NCBI GenBank assembly: GCA_036877525.1
Contig: JAZGTH010000015.1
Span: 6,657,001-6,721,000 of the forward strand
Direction of reading: 5' to 3'
DNA: 64,000 bases
DNA from: Chromobotia macracanthus
Lineage: Eukaryota; Chordata; Actinopteri; Cypriniformes; Botiidae
Of the stretch, positions 22,719 through 33,418 are shown piece by piece (positions within the stretch are counted from its first letter, which is position 1; each line of letters opens with the position of its first letter). The translations under genes and the position numbers were made by a program. The notes below the pieces were generated by a model. The model did not search any database, was not told the origin of the DNA, and saw nothing but the letters and a program-made list of their open reading frames with translations.

Positions 22719-25657
22719 TTACTCATCACCAGAGGACCAGGAATCTCCGTCATCAACAGATTCATCAGACTGGATCATCTCCGCTTGTCTTGATTGTTCA
22801 TCTTTGTGCTGCAGCTTCTCCTCCTGTGATTGGCCTTTAAGGATCTCCATCTCTTTTTTAGTGTTTCCATTAGCTGTTGCCATGACTCCCATATCTGTCC
22901 ACTCCTCTTCTAAGACCATGCCTTGGTTTAAGTGAATGGATTCATCTGGAAAGTTCTGTACCTTGGCTGGATCATATGCAGCTGCCATCTCTATTTTTCC
23001 TTCACTCCAGAAATCTTCCTTCAAGTTTGAGCTAAAAAAATTGTGAATCTCACTTTTCTTTTCCTTTGACAGAAATTCCTCCTTCTCTGGATTGTCCCTT
23101 TGGAAGATATCCATCATGTTTGATTCTTTTGTGGAAAAGCTCTCCTTTGTAGTTTCAAGATGTTCCTCAAAATCTCCAACAATGTTCTCAGATACACCTG
23201 GCATTCTGTTTGAACTGTTTTCAGTCTCATGCTTTGGGGAAAGCTGACCTGAACCTCCATCCATACTTGTGTATGTGATCTCTGCTGCAACTGTGTTGGA
23301 ATTCTCCCAGTCATCAATCTGAGAAGCTCTATGATTCTCCATAAAGTCTGTACTAAATACTTGTTCTGCCACATTGTTAGACACAGAATCAGCTTTGGAG
23401 ACTCCATCATTACTAAACTGGGACCCCAAGGTTATATTCTGGTCATTGGCAGATGTTGCTAATGGGGTTGGGTTCTGAAAATACTGGCTGGTATTTGGAG
23501 ACACATCTTCTGAACTGTTGCATTTTTTCTGGTCAGAGTTGGGCATGTGGCTGTCTGGCTCACTATTTATCTCACTCTTCAAAGAGGGACCTTCCAAAAA
23601 ATCCATGTTGGTGTGCAGGGAAATATTCCAAACCTTCTCTTCTGGAAAGATCTGTTCTTTGATTGTAGTGCTGTTTAGGAACATGGTTGATGAAACTTCT
23701 GAAGACCTCTCAGATTGTACTTCCTGGGATGTTTCGGGGTATGGCACATTTGAGAATGAGGATGGATGATCAACACATATTATGTTGACATTTTCTTTAC
23801 TAGCATATGAATTGACTGTTTCACCCTCTTCCTGGTTGGGCTGCTTGGTGTGATGAATTTGTGGCTCTTCACTCAGGTGTGGATTCTCCTTTTGCTCATA
23901 ACTATTAAGGCCATGATCCTCATCTCTCACATCATCCTCACTTTCTACCTTTTGGTTTCCCTCAAGATCAGATCTTACACTTTCTTTGTCCATCACATCT
24001 ACCACCAAACCTTTATGGTCTTCAGAGCCGTCATGTCCACTTTGAATAATCATGTTCTCTCTATCGTTATCTAGTAGTTCTTCTGTCTGAACAATCTCTT
24101 CTGTAATCTCTCCAATGACATTCATGTCTGGTTCTTCTGAGAGATCCTCCATTGTGTTGAAGCGTTTGGAAACACTCTCACCCCACCGACCTCTGTCCAT
24201 TCTTTCCTTCTCGTCCTCACTGTCACTGGTCTCACCAACTCCAAAGTGTGACACTTGTATATTCATGTCGGTTTCCTCGTCACTTTTATAACGAATCAAG
24301 GGACGGGTATCTGCTAGTGTGTTCTCCTGAGTGTAGCTGTCACACTCTCCGGCATCACTTTTGCACGAGGCAGAAATGTTTGGGGAGTCATCTTCATCAT
24401 CTTGGTTCTCTTCTTCTCCCTCACCTTCTTCAAGTGTAGGATGGTCTTCATTTAATGTCGGACAACAGGTTTCAGCTGGTGGTTCTGAACTCTCTTCATA
24501 ATCGAGAATCGTGGAAGAATCTATGGTTTGTCTTTCTGTCTGGCTTTCATCAATGTCTTTCTTAATCTTTTCTATCTTTTCATTTTCTCTTTCAGTCACA
24601 TCCTCATGCTCTGTTTCAGTCTTCTCCATATCATTGTTAATAGTGATTTCACCCTGATCTTCAACCTCAGCATCAGGTCTCATCACTTTCATCTCATTTT
24701 GTTCTATATGGTCTTCCTGTCTGTCACACTCAATAATTGAATCAATTGCTGCTTCAGTTTCACTGTTCATTAGGTCTGTCATGTCCTCACTTATGTTGCT
24801 CACATTATCCTGTTCATCTACCCTCATCAGATCTTCAACTGATTCTTTCTTATAGTCAAAACCATCCACTGAGTGTAAAGATCCTGGCTCTTGCATTGAT
24901 AAAGCTAGAATGTTGGTGTTTTTACTGACCTCACTGGATGTTAATGGTTTGTCACCTTCTGCATTTTCATATCCAATCATCTGACTTTCACTGATGCTCT
25001 CTGATCTTATATCCATCTCAGAGGCATCTTCTTTTTCATACTCTGCCTCAGTTTTATTTCCTTCCCAAGAAACCTTAGGTGCGTGTGAGATCCGAGCCAT
25101 CTCCACAGACACCTCAGTGTCTTCATCTTTACCTTCTTCTGAAACTCCTGCAGGTTCTGTAGATGGACCAGCCCAGCTCTCTATTTGAGGAGTTTGGGAG
25201 AGGCTGCTTGGTTGCTCACTTATCAATGCATATTCTTTGGGTTTAATTTCAACAGGCTGAGGACTCTGAGGATGTTTTGCTTCACTCTCCTGAACCTCAA
25301 TACATTCTGGTTTGGGTTCTGGTTCTGCTGTGACACTGTCTGCCACTTTATTGAGAGGAGCTGATATAAGAGACATGTCTTCAAGATCATTTTCTGTCTG
25401 TAAATGATTCACAGACTTTTCTGCAGCTTTCTCTTTCTCCTCAGAGATATTAACCCATTTCTCATCTGTCACTAAAGTTCTGGTTGGGATTCTCTGTGGT
25501 GTCCCTCTAGTCGGGGTCCATGTTGGAATCGCATTGGTCAGCAGAGTTTGAGTAGAGCTGATTGATCTGTGACTTGTGGACCCAATACTGCTGAAATGGG
25601 TGGAAGCAGCAGAGGTCTTTGAGGTTGGGAGTGTCCCAGTGGGCTTTGAGAGAGCAT
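22719..25657 (-). CDS. nes: nes exon 4: long acidic tail
   Basis: A single exon of 2939 nt encoding about 979 residues, rich in Glu, Asp and Ser, with few hydrophobic residues and no transmembrane segment. It ends ESVDDGDSWSSGDE before TAA. The Asp/Ser-Gly-Glu-Glu-type C-terminus resembles vertebrate nestin ends. No long tandem repeats are obvious by eye. The acceptor is gtgttacag; the open frame upstream of it (to 25673) is intron. Confidence 0.9.
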
Positions 25658-28600
25658 CTGTAACACCAATCAAGAGGCTCTGTCACACATACAGAAAACA
25701 GGCAGGAAACAGAACTACTTGATCAACCTACCTAAAATTGTCTTCCTAAATGAAATCTATTTTTTAAATTTTCATATTTTCATATATTTTCATAATAATT
25801 TTCATAATTGAATAAAATTGAATTCTTAATAATTGAATCAAACTGAACTGTCAACACACATTTACCATAAAAATAGGGTTGTAATTTGTACCTAATTTCT
25901 TTGTACCCAAGTTAATTCACAGCAAAAATGTAACAGCATTTATGTTACTACTGCGTCCCAAACTCATGAACATTACCATTCTGTTTGAACTATGATGTGA
26001 CTCACTGTAAGAGATAAGACCACCCAGATATATGGAGATATTATAAAATAAACATGGACACAGACCCTTGATCTGCCCCTCAGGGGAGTTATCAGAATAC
26101 ATGCTAGTTCTGAACTGTGAGTGAACAGTAATGGAGATGTATTGATCTTCATTAGGCTTCTCCAGGTCTGCATTACTGGAAAGTGGAGCCATCTGCTACA
26201 GTGACCTATGGGACTAGCACAGGAAGCTAGTTTTACAGGTTTAGACAGATACCTCACCACGCACTCAGTACACAGAAAGTGGATAAGTGCTAATCATTTC
26301 ACTAGCCCCGTACAATGATAAAAGGGATCTAAGTTCAAATGGAAAATACATTCTCTGTCCATGGAAGTCTGTAGTATGTACGGACTCTGTTTGAATAATT
26401 TATGATGGCATTAGCAAATGTTATACTTCCATATATTATATATGTCCAGCATTAACTATTACCAACACTGTATTCTTCTTTTCAGGAAGCAGTTAGTGTC
26501 TTCAGAAAAGAAGGAAGGTTTTATGTGTCTTTTAATTTTACATGTAGAGACATGTTTAGACAAATGAATTTGTCAAAATGATTTAAAGTCACCTTTAGTT
26601 TGTTTAGTGGGAAATCATTTAAAAAACTGGTAATAAAATGCAATCTTTTTCTTCTTTTGTACTAAAATATTTCTAGTTCTGTAAAGCTGCTGTGCTACAA
26701 TACAAAATTGTATTGTACAAAATTGTGAAAAGCGTTATAGAAATAAAATTGAATTGAATGATTTTACCTAAAAGGACAGTAGAATGAGTCTTGCTTGTTG
26801 GTTTGTTGGTTGTCAGGCCTTCACTGTCCAGTAAAGCTCTGGAATAAAGAAACAGAACATCTCTTAGTGTTCTTGAACATGAGGGCTGGCCTGATGAAAT
26901 AGAGTTGTACTTTTTTATAATCATCAAAATCGTCCAAATTCTAATGATTTGTTCTTAACATCAAATAGGATGGATCAGAAGGGTGTAAGTGAATGAATTA
27001 CCCACCCCCACTGTTTCACTGCCCTGCCCCAGCAGATGGATCAGGGTCAGTGCCGGGTGAGAAGTGAAGAGGGTGTATTCTGATTGACTGATCTAAAGTT
27101 ACCCTTCCCAGTGTGGCTGAGAGGCTTTTTAAAGTCAATAATGCATGATCTCAATAGTTGTACTTTAAAAACTACAAATCATACAGTCCATAAGACTTTT
27201 TGTATCATCTCATAAGAGATGGTCTGTGAAGATTTCTCAAGAGCTACAGGAAAAAAAAGATTCTGTTACATGTACATCTGGTTCTGATGGTACAATGGAA
27301 TAGTTAAGTGGGTTTTTTGGTGGTGATGTTGAGGACATAGACAGATACCTGTATGTGGCCACCTCCAGTCCAAGAGATATCTTCACCTGCAGCAGGTTCT
27401 GTCTGTCCATCATCAGACTGTCTATCTCCTGTCCCAGAGCGTCTTTCTCCACCTCCAGAGCATCTACTTGAGCCTGCACAGGTGTGAGACATGGATATGA
27501 ACTTTGATTACAATAAAAATATTGATATTTCTCTTAGAGTTTAGAGATTAGTGTTTGCTGCAAACTGATCAAGTAGTATTGTTTTAAGTTTTGTATTAAT
27601 TATATAAAACCATTCAGATGGAAAGAATGTTGGGATCTGTGGAGCTTAAAGTAGCGTTCTTAAAATTGTCCCTCAACAACTAAGAGCTATCGATGATCTG
27701 CTTTGTGTTTCGAAAATGTATTTCAGCTTCGCCTCCCATAAAGTGCAAAAATCTTTTATTGTTAATATCTATACAGAGAACCTTATTATCAAAGGATTCT
27801 GCTATCCTCTCCTACCTTAAGTTAAACTGACTTGATTAAGCAACACGAACACAGTCATACAATAAAGCCATATGCCAAAGCAGCAGATGGTTCATATTGT
27901 GGTCAAGATTTTATTCTTACCTGAAGATGCTGAAGCTCCTGTCTTTGTTCTTCTGTCTGTTGCACCACATGCTTCTCCAGCATCTCTCTCTTCATCTTAG
28001 TGCTCTCTAGTTCCTTACTCAGATGCTGAAGCTTATGCTGGCTTTCTCTTTTCTCCTGATGAATCTTTGCCATGTTGGTCTTGGCCTGGTTCAGACTTTC
28101 TTCTAGATGTTCAGTCTGTCTCTGATAGTTGTTGGTTGCTTCCTTCCAGGCCTGAGCTGCTCTGTGGCTATACTCCTGTTCCAGGTCTGGGATGCTGGTA
28201 GTTTGAATGGGCGGAGGGGCCATCAGGACCTGCTTTGTCTGTTTTAGAGAGACCTGCAAAGTTTCCATGTTCTCCTGGTGGACTTGCATCTGTAGCAAGA
28301 GGTCCTTCTCAAGCTGGGAAACCTTTTCTCTGAGCCAAATCTGAGCTCTCCGCTCCTCTTCTAGCTCCTTCTTGCTCTCTGTGAGTCTTCTCTGAGCCTC
28401 ATTCTGTGCAGTCTTCTCTTTGTGCCTCTGAATATTCACCACCTCTATATCTTCCATCAGGTTCTCCACCTCCATTTCCACTCCATCTTTTTCTCGCCAG
28501 GCCTTTTCCTTCATCCTCCTGGTCTGGCTGAGTGCCTCCTCTTGAGCTTTGCGTTGGCCTGGTGGTTCTCTGCTCCTTTTGAGTGTGCTGATCTCCTCTC

Positions 28601-28733
28601 GTAGTATCTTGTTCTCCTCCTCCAGAAGCTTTACACGACCTAAGTACGATTCAAGACGCTGGTTTAACTCCAGCATCTGATACTTTTCATCCTGAAACAG
28701 GGTGAAGGGCTGTCGGACCCCCAGAAGCTCCAT
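22719..28733 (-). CDS. nes: Nestin, type VI intermediate filament protein
   Basis: Nestin co-assembles with vimentin-type filaments in neural and muscle progenitors. Four coding exons with continuous phase: 27921-28733, 27349-27473, 26768-26838 and 22719-25657, giving about 1315 aa. The start ATG sits in a strong context (CCACCACGATGG). The protein has an unusually short head, then coil 1A (EKYQMLELNQRLESYLGRV), long heptad-rich coils through residue about 270, and the helix-termination-type segment KISLGLEVATYR, the conserved end of the intermediate-filament rod. A huge acidic tail follows. A short head plus a giant Glu-rich tail in one exon, and position near mef2d, identify nestin; other filament genes have more introns and short tails. 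The tail sequence is poorly conserved in the family, so the name rests mainly on rod, architecture and synteny. Confidence 0.92.
26676..26765 (+). repeat. 3' end of a fish retroposon (AATTGAATTGAA tail)
   Basis: The sequence gtaaagctgctgtgctaca followed by gaaaagcgttatagaaataaaattgaattgaat is the recurrent 3' terminus of a teleost non-LTR element. It sits in nes intron 3, immediately beside exon 3 (which ends at 26768 on the plus strand). Confidence 0.6.
27349..28733 (-). CDS. nes: nes exons 1-2: head and alpha-helical rod
   Basis: Exon 1 (27921-28733, 271 codons, phase 0 at donor GTAAGA) carries a seven-to-nine-residue head and then coils 1A, 1B and most of 2. Exon 2 (27349-27473, 125 nt) completes the rod and ends within an arginine codon of YR. 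In typical intermediate-filament genes the rod is split by many more introns; an intron-poor rod is characteristic of the nestin/neurofilament group. Confidence 0.93.
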
Positions 28734-30427
28734 CGTGGTGGAAATGGTTAACTAAGGCACACTAGATCTGTGCACTGAGATTATGGGTTTTTACACTTAT
28801 CTCTGTCTGGGTGGCTGATAAGTGATTATAATGGATGGTTTGGGGTGAGGTCTGGTGCACAGACCAAGTGACCAGTGACTGAATGGACAGGGGGAAGGAA
28901 AACACTCCTTTCATAGACAATGAGAAAAGGGGGAGGGCAAAGGAATGAGAAAGGAGGGGCAGAAAGCCAGAATGGGAAAGCAGTAATGTAATTTGGGAAT
29001 TAACTCCACCACTGCTGGATCTCTCTCATATAGAACTGAGACAATTTGAGATAACTAAGACAAACCACTAAACATTTAAAGTATATGTTACTCCTGTTTT
29101 TAAAGAGTGTGAAAACCTCAACAGGGAGTGTTTGCACTATGTGCATGGCTGATCATTCTTATTCTCTACATTCTGTTTTATCATTTACTGCCACTGTTGC
29201 TCCCTCTTGTGGCAAGATGGTTGCATTACATCAGACTTTACTTTTATAAGTAAACTTGCAAATAAAAAGTTAAAAGTTTAATATTAGTTTAATAGTTTAA
29301 AACTGCAAAGTTTTCCACGATGAATAGATTTTCACTGAGATGTTAAACTGTTTGAAACCAGAAGCTGTCTGGTTGTACTGATTAGTAACCAAATGTGTGT
29401 AAAGTCTGGTAACTGACTTTTGTATTCACTAAAAATATCACTACCATTTGCATAATGGTAATGACATGATTAACAAACACAGAACGGAACAAAACACAAT
29501 ATCGAAATACTTTTTTCATATTTCCTTCCTCTTTTTTTACTAATAATCTAAACCAAAAAGTGAAAATTATTATGAAGTACTACTGCAATTAAAATGCCTC
29601 CCCAGAAAATGAGTACAGAACTTTTTATCACTGTAAAATAGTGTTCAGACATAATACATGGTTGAAATCATATACTTGTAAAGAAACATGTCGGCCTTCT
29701 GACCAGTTTCTGTTTTTTCCAAAATCTGAACATGCTTCACTGTGCGGTGTCTGACTGACTTGGCTATAATAACACTCTGTCTTAATTCAGCAGTGTTCTG
29801 TGCAGGGGGACGGTTAAAATGGAAGATTACATTCGTATATAGCAGGAGTCAGGGTGTCACCCTGGGCCCTGTGACAAGATAATACAGAAGTTTCTAAGTG
29901 TGCCATAAACAGTCAGATGTAACGGAGTAAAAAAATTGGAAAACTGCTAGTATGCCCTTTGTGTGCTGTCAGAAAAGATCTCTCATCATTTCAATCAAGG
30001 TCAAAATGGGCCAATGGTGTTTTTTATGTTTGTGCAAAGACTGAGTACTGTTTAGATCTCAGCTATTCATAACTAAAATAACATGAGGGAATTACTGCAT
30101 GGCAGGCGGAAAAGTATCCTACATGTCGATTTACCATTAAAGTTCTGTTGCTACTAACTGGAGCTTAGTTGGTCACGCATTGTGTTGGCAGCACAAAAGG
30201 TTGTGGGTTCGATTCCCAGGAAACACATGTACTGTCAAAATGTATAACTTAAAATATACTGTAGGTTGCTGTGGATAAAAGCAGCTGCCAAATACAATCA
30301 GATTACAATCATGTGTCTGATTACAACAACATTTTGGTGAGTGCTCAACTCTCAACATCTCCACATCTAGACAATAAAACATGAGAGTTCAGAGCATGTC
30401 CTAACCACATGAAATTACTTTATACAG
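28734..30427. other. nes upstream region / intergenic
   Basis: Contains the nes 5' UTR and promoter (minus strand) and whatever precedes the lectin-like gene on the plus strand. No unambiguous TATA box is seen. A plus-strand open stretch at 29125-29208 would encode a hydrophobic segment (AWLIILILYILFYHLLPLLL) and is a weak candidate for the membrane exon of the lectin-like gene. A SINE lies at 30165-30305. Confidence 0.4.
30165..30305 (+). mobile_element. tRNA-derived SINE with L2-type tail
   Basis: B-box gggttcgattccc near 30205-30217, preceded by a decayed A-box (tagttggtcacgcattgtg) and followed by a body ending tgtggataaaagcagctgcc. It has the same design as the copies at 21480 and 52690. 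Confidence 0.75.
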
Positions 30428-31806
30428 GCCCTGTACAATAAAGAGAGAACAGTCAACCAGCAATTACTGAAACACAAAGATGTACTGAATGGCACCCTAG
30501 ACTACATACTGAAACAAAGCACTTTTTCTGTAAAACAGTACTGTAGTTTAACTGAGAAAGGTAAGATTTTCCACCGGATCTGTTTATATTTCATAATGAG
30601 TGTGAGCTCTCAAAACAAGAATGCTCACATAAACTATTTTTCTCTGCAGGGGTCCGGTGTAAATCCTGTCCTCTAAACTGGATTCAGAACGGTTCCAGCT
30701 GTTACTATTTCTGGTTTGGAAATTTACAGACATGGAGGAAGAGTCAAAAATTCTGCATGGACTATAACACTCATCTGGCCATAATAGACAATGTGGAGGA
30801 GCAGGTCAGTCTATTAAAAATTAGGTCCATTTGTTTTTACAGATAAGCTGAGAATTAATGATCTATTCTAAATCATTTCCACTAGGTCCCAAAAAGACAT
30901 GTGAATACAATCTTTTTTTTTTAAAACTGTATTACAAATGGTTAAGATATTGAAATGTGAAATCTTTCCAATATCAAAAGCAAAAATTGTGTAATGTCCT
31001 AAAATGTAAAAAACTGTAAACATAAAATTCACAAGATTATAACATTGTGGTTTATTTGATTATATTTAGGAATTTTTCAATCAGCACACTGAAGTCTATT
31101 TAGACAAATTTCACGGGTACTGGATCGGCCTCTCGGGACAAGCAGAAACTTGGGTCTGGACCAGTGGAGCTAAACTTGAGGGAGGTTAAGACCAAAAGAA
31201 TGACAAAAGAAAAATACTGCAGATTTCAAACTAACTTTTTTACTATAATTATTGAGTCATGTATTTTTAATTATTTTATAGCAGTACTATAATCCAGTAT
31301 GTAAAACAACAACAACAACTAAAACAACAATTTAAAACCTTAAATTATGACAAACTTTTTGTCCAACCACTTGCCAATATATTTTAGCAAAACCTTTGTC
31401 ATATTTTGCTTGCAGATTCTGGATTGACAGACTGATGGGAAGAAATGAGTACTGCATTCTTTCAATGACCAGCAGGGATCCAGTGAAAAGCTGGAAGGCA
31501 ACCAAATGTCATATGTATAACAGATGGATCTGTGAAATGACAGGTTTAAAATGGCCAGAATTCCTCAGGCTGTCTGTGGAATCATCACTGGTCACATTTG
31601 TCACTTCCTCTAACACAGAAACCATCTCTGACTGCCTCTTTTTCTCCCTCTTGGGGATATTATCATTTACTGGCAGGTACGAACATGCTTCATTTGATTC
31701 TCAGTATGGTCCTGTTGTGTGTGCGGACGCCTCATTTACTATTACGTTCCCATTAAAACACTCCTTGGGTCGTGCTTTGTCTTTGAATTTTTTCTTTTAT
31801 TCTTAG
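30428..31806 (+). CDS. C-type lectin-like domain protein, 5' incomplete
   Basis: Exons: 30428-30560 (stalk: ALYNKERTVNQQLLKH, one NGT glycosylation site), 30650-30804, 31070-31184 and 31388-31806. Phases are continuous (ends 1, 0, 1) and all introns are GT-AG. The lectin-like fold is clear: CPLNWIQNGSSCYYF, LAIIDNVEEQ, YWIGLSGQAETWVW, WIDRLMGRNEYC and CHMYNRWICEM, with the first pair of cysteines of the long-form domain. The sugar-binding EPN/QPD and WND motifs are absent, so calcium-dependent carbohydrate binding is unlikely; a protein-ligand receptor of NK/CD69 style is possible. The end of the last exon is uncertain: the frame stays open to a stop at 31806, but a donor-like caggtttaa lies near 31541. 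The transmembrane exon is not identified, so it may be partial or decayed. Confidence 0.65.
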
Positions 31807-31905
31807 GCTCAGCATTGGCCATCACATCATCATTTCTTTGACACAATGCAAAGACTGAATTTTTAGAAAAATCAGTCTAACACAAAGCTCAGTATAAATA
31901 GTCAT

Positions 31906-32358
31906 TTTATTCTTTGTCCTCCAGAGTTCCCTTGTGCTTTGTTTACAGAACTAGCATCTGAAGAAAAATAAAAACAAAACCATATAAAAATACTGTACAT
32001 GTCCCCCTCTGTTCATATATTCACAGAATACAAAATTATCTGTCAGTAAGAATGTTGGGGAGAATCCACCGGCTGGTGCTATACAATGAAAAATGTTTTG
32101 CTGCCTTTTTTGATTGATCGATTTGTTTCATTTTGTGCTCTGCATTTATACTTCATTCATTCTTCATGAGTTATAGAGACCTCTCACACTCTGGATCTCC
32201 ATGTGTAAAATACTTTGGCAGGTGCCTGTGCAAAACATGGGGGTTTATATGCATTTGTAGCTTTTCAGACAGAAGATTACCACCCACAATACACAATAAC
32301 CACAATTTATATGGATATAGAAAAGACTAATCCGAGATCAGTTCTCTGACTGCCAGGC
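31906..32358 (-). other. gon4l: gon4l 3' untranslated region
   Basis: Follows the gon4l stop on the minus strand. A minus-strand AATAAA (tttatt at 31906-31911) is the first good poly(A) signal, so gon4l and the plus-strand lectin-like gene converge within about 100 nt. Confidence 0.5.
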
Positions 32359-33418
32359 TCAGTCCTGCTCTTCATCAGTGGCTGACTGCTGCTCAGTGGC
32401 TTCATCCTCTGAGCTCACCTGACAGGCTGACGTATGGAACAGGCGCATCAGGTCACGAAATCTCCTTGAAACCTGTGAAGATACAAATAAAATTGAAAAA
32501 GACGTTTTTGTTGAAAACGCTAATGGCTAAAATTGCTTTTCATGGATCAGAGATCAGCGCAGTAAAAACTGACACTAGACTATATTATCATAATGCAGGT
32601 ACCTCATTGGGTGTTTTGTTGCCAAGCTGCTCTGACACAGCCTGAAAAGTGCTCTGATTGGCTCCTTGCTGTTGACAGGCGGTAAGGATCACTCGATCAG
32701 CCTCCCTAGAAACCAGACAGTGAACAAGAATCAGGTCATGGATGAGCACAGATGCTCATGTTTCAGAGAAGAAACCTTGTCAAATAAACTACATTTGCAG
32801 ATCTCAGACACAACAGGCCAGTGTTTAGATGGCTTAGTAATGTTTGATTTTTGCATTGAAGGCTTTTAATCTCCAGCTGTGCTCACCTGGTCCAGAGGAC
32901 AACTCTCTCTCCACTGGCATTGAGGGAGATGTTTTTGGCACAGACGGGTGTATCTAAGGCAGGACTGAGCGTGCTCTGCTGAGTGGAATCTCTCTCTCCT
33001 GTTTCTGCTGAAACATCTTCATCACTACTATGCCTCTGTGGAGATGTGCAATGTTGGTCTTCTCGCTTATCATCTTCCTCATTCTGTTTCTCCTGCTCCT
33101 CTGGGATAGGGGAGGAGATTCTCTCAGCTCCTTCTGACACGACCTCATCACCATCTGCAAGGCAGGTACCTCAGATTTTTATTTGGAAACAATTTTGGAG
33201 AAAATGACAGAAATTAAAAATAAATGTGTTGAAATAGATTTACCATGACGTGGACTGTTTGCTCCACTACCAGACTCATCTTTAACTTCCTTCTCTGTTT
33301 CTTCATCCTCATGTGGTCCTTTTTCATCTTCCTTCTCCTCCCCTCCTCTCTCAGACTGCGTGTCAGCAGACAGAAATGCTGCATCACGACTCTTCAACAC
33401 TTTTGAGTCACTGGTGGC
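32359..33418 (-). CDS. gon4l: gon4l exons 27-30 (C-terminal SANT/Myb-like domain)
   Basis: Exons 33244-33418, 32887-33154, 32603-32705 and 32359-32472. After a disordered acidic region come ASGERVVLWTREADRVIL, STFQAVSEQLGNKTPNEV and SRRFRDLMRLFHTSACQ, a three-helix Myb/SANT-type domain split by two introns, then a short acidic tail ending DEEQD and TGA at 32359-32361. Confidence 0.95.

Noticed and set aside
25917..26260. Minus-strand open frames of 91-95 codons in nes intron 3
   Set aside because: No recognisable domain and no phase-compatible splice sites; nes exons 3 and 4 already join cleanly across this intron.
31416..31427. Acceptor ttgcttgcag at 31415 for the third lectin-domain exon
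   Set aside because: It puts the exon in a frame that meets a stop at once; the acceptor at 31387 (attttag) preserves phase and keeps FWIDRLMGRNEYC open.
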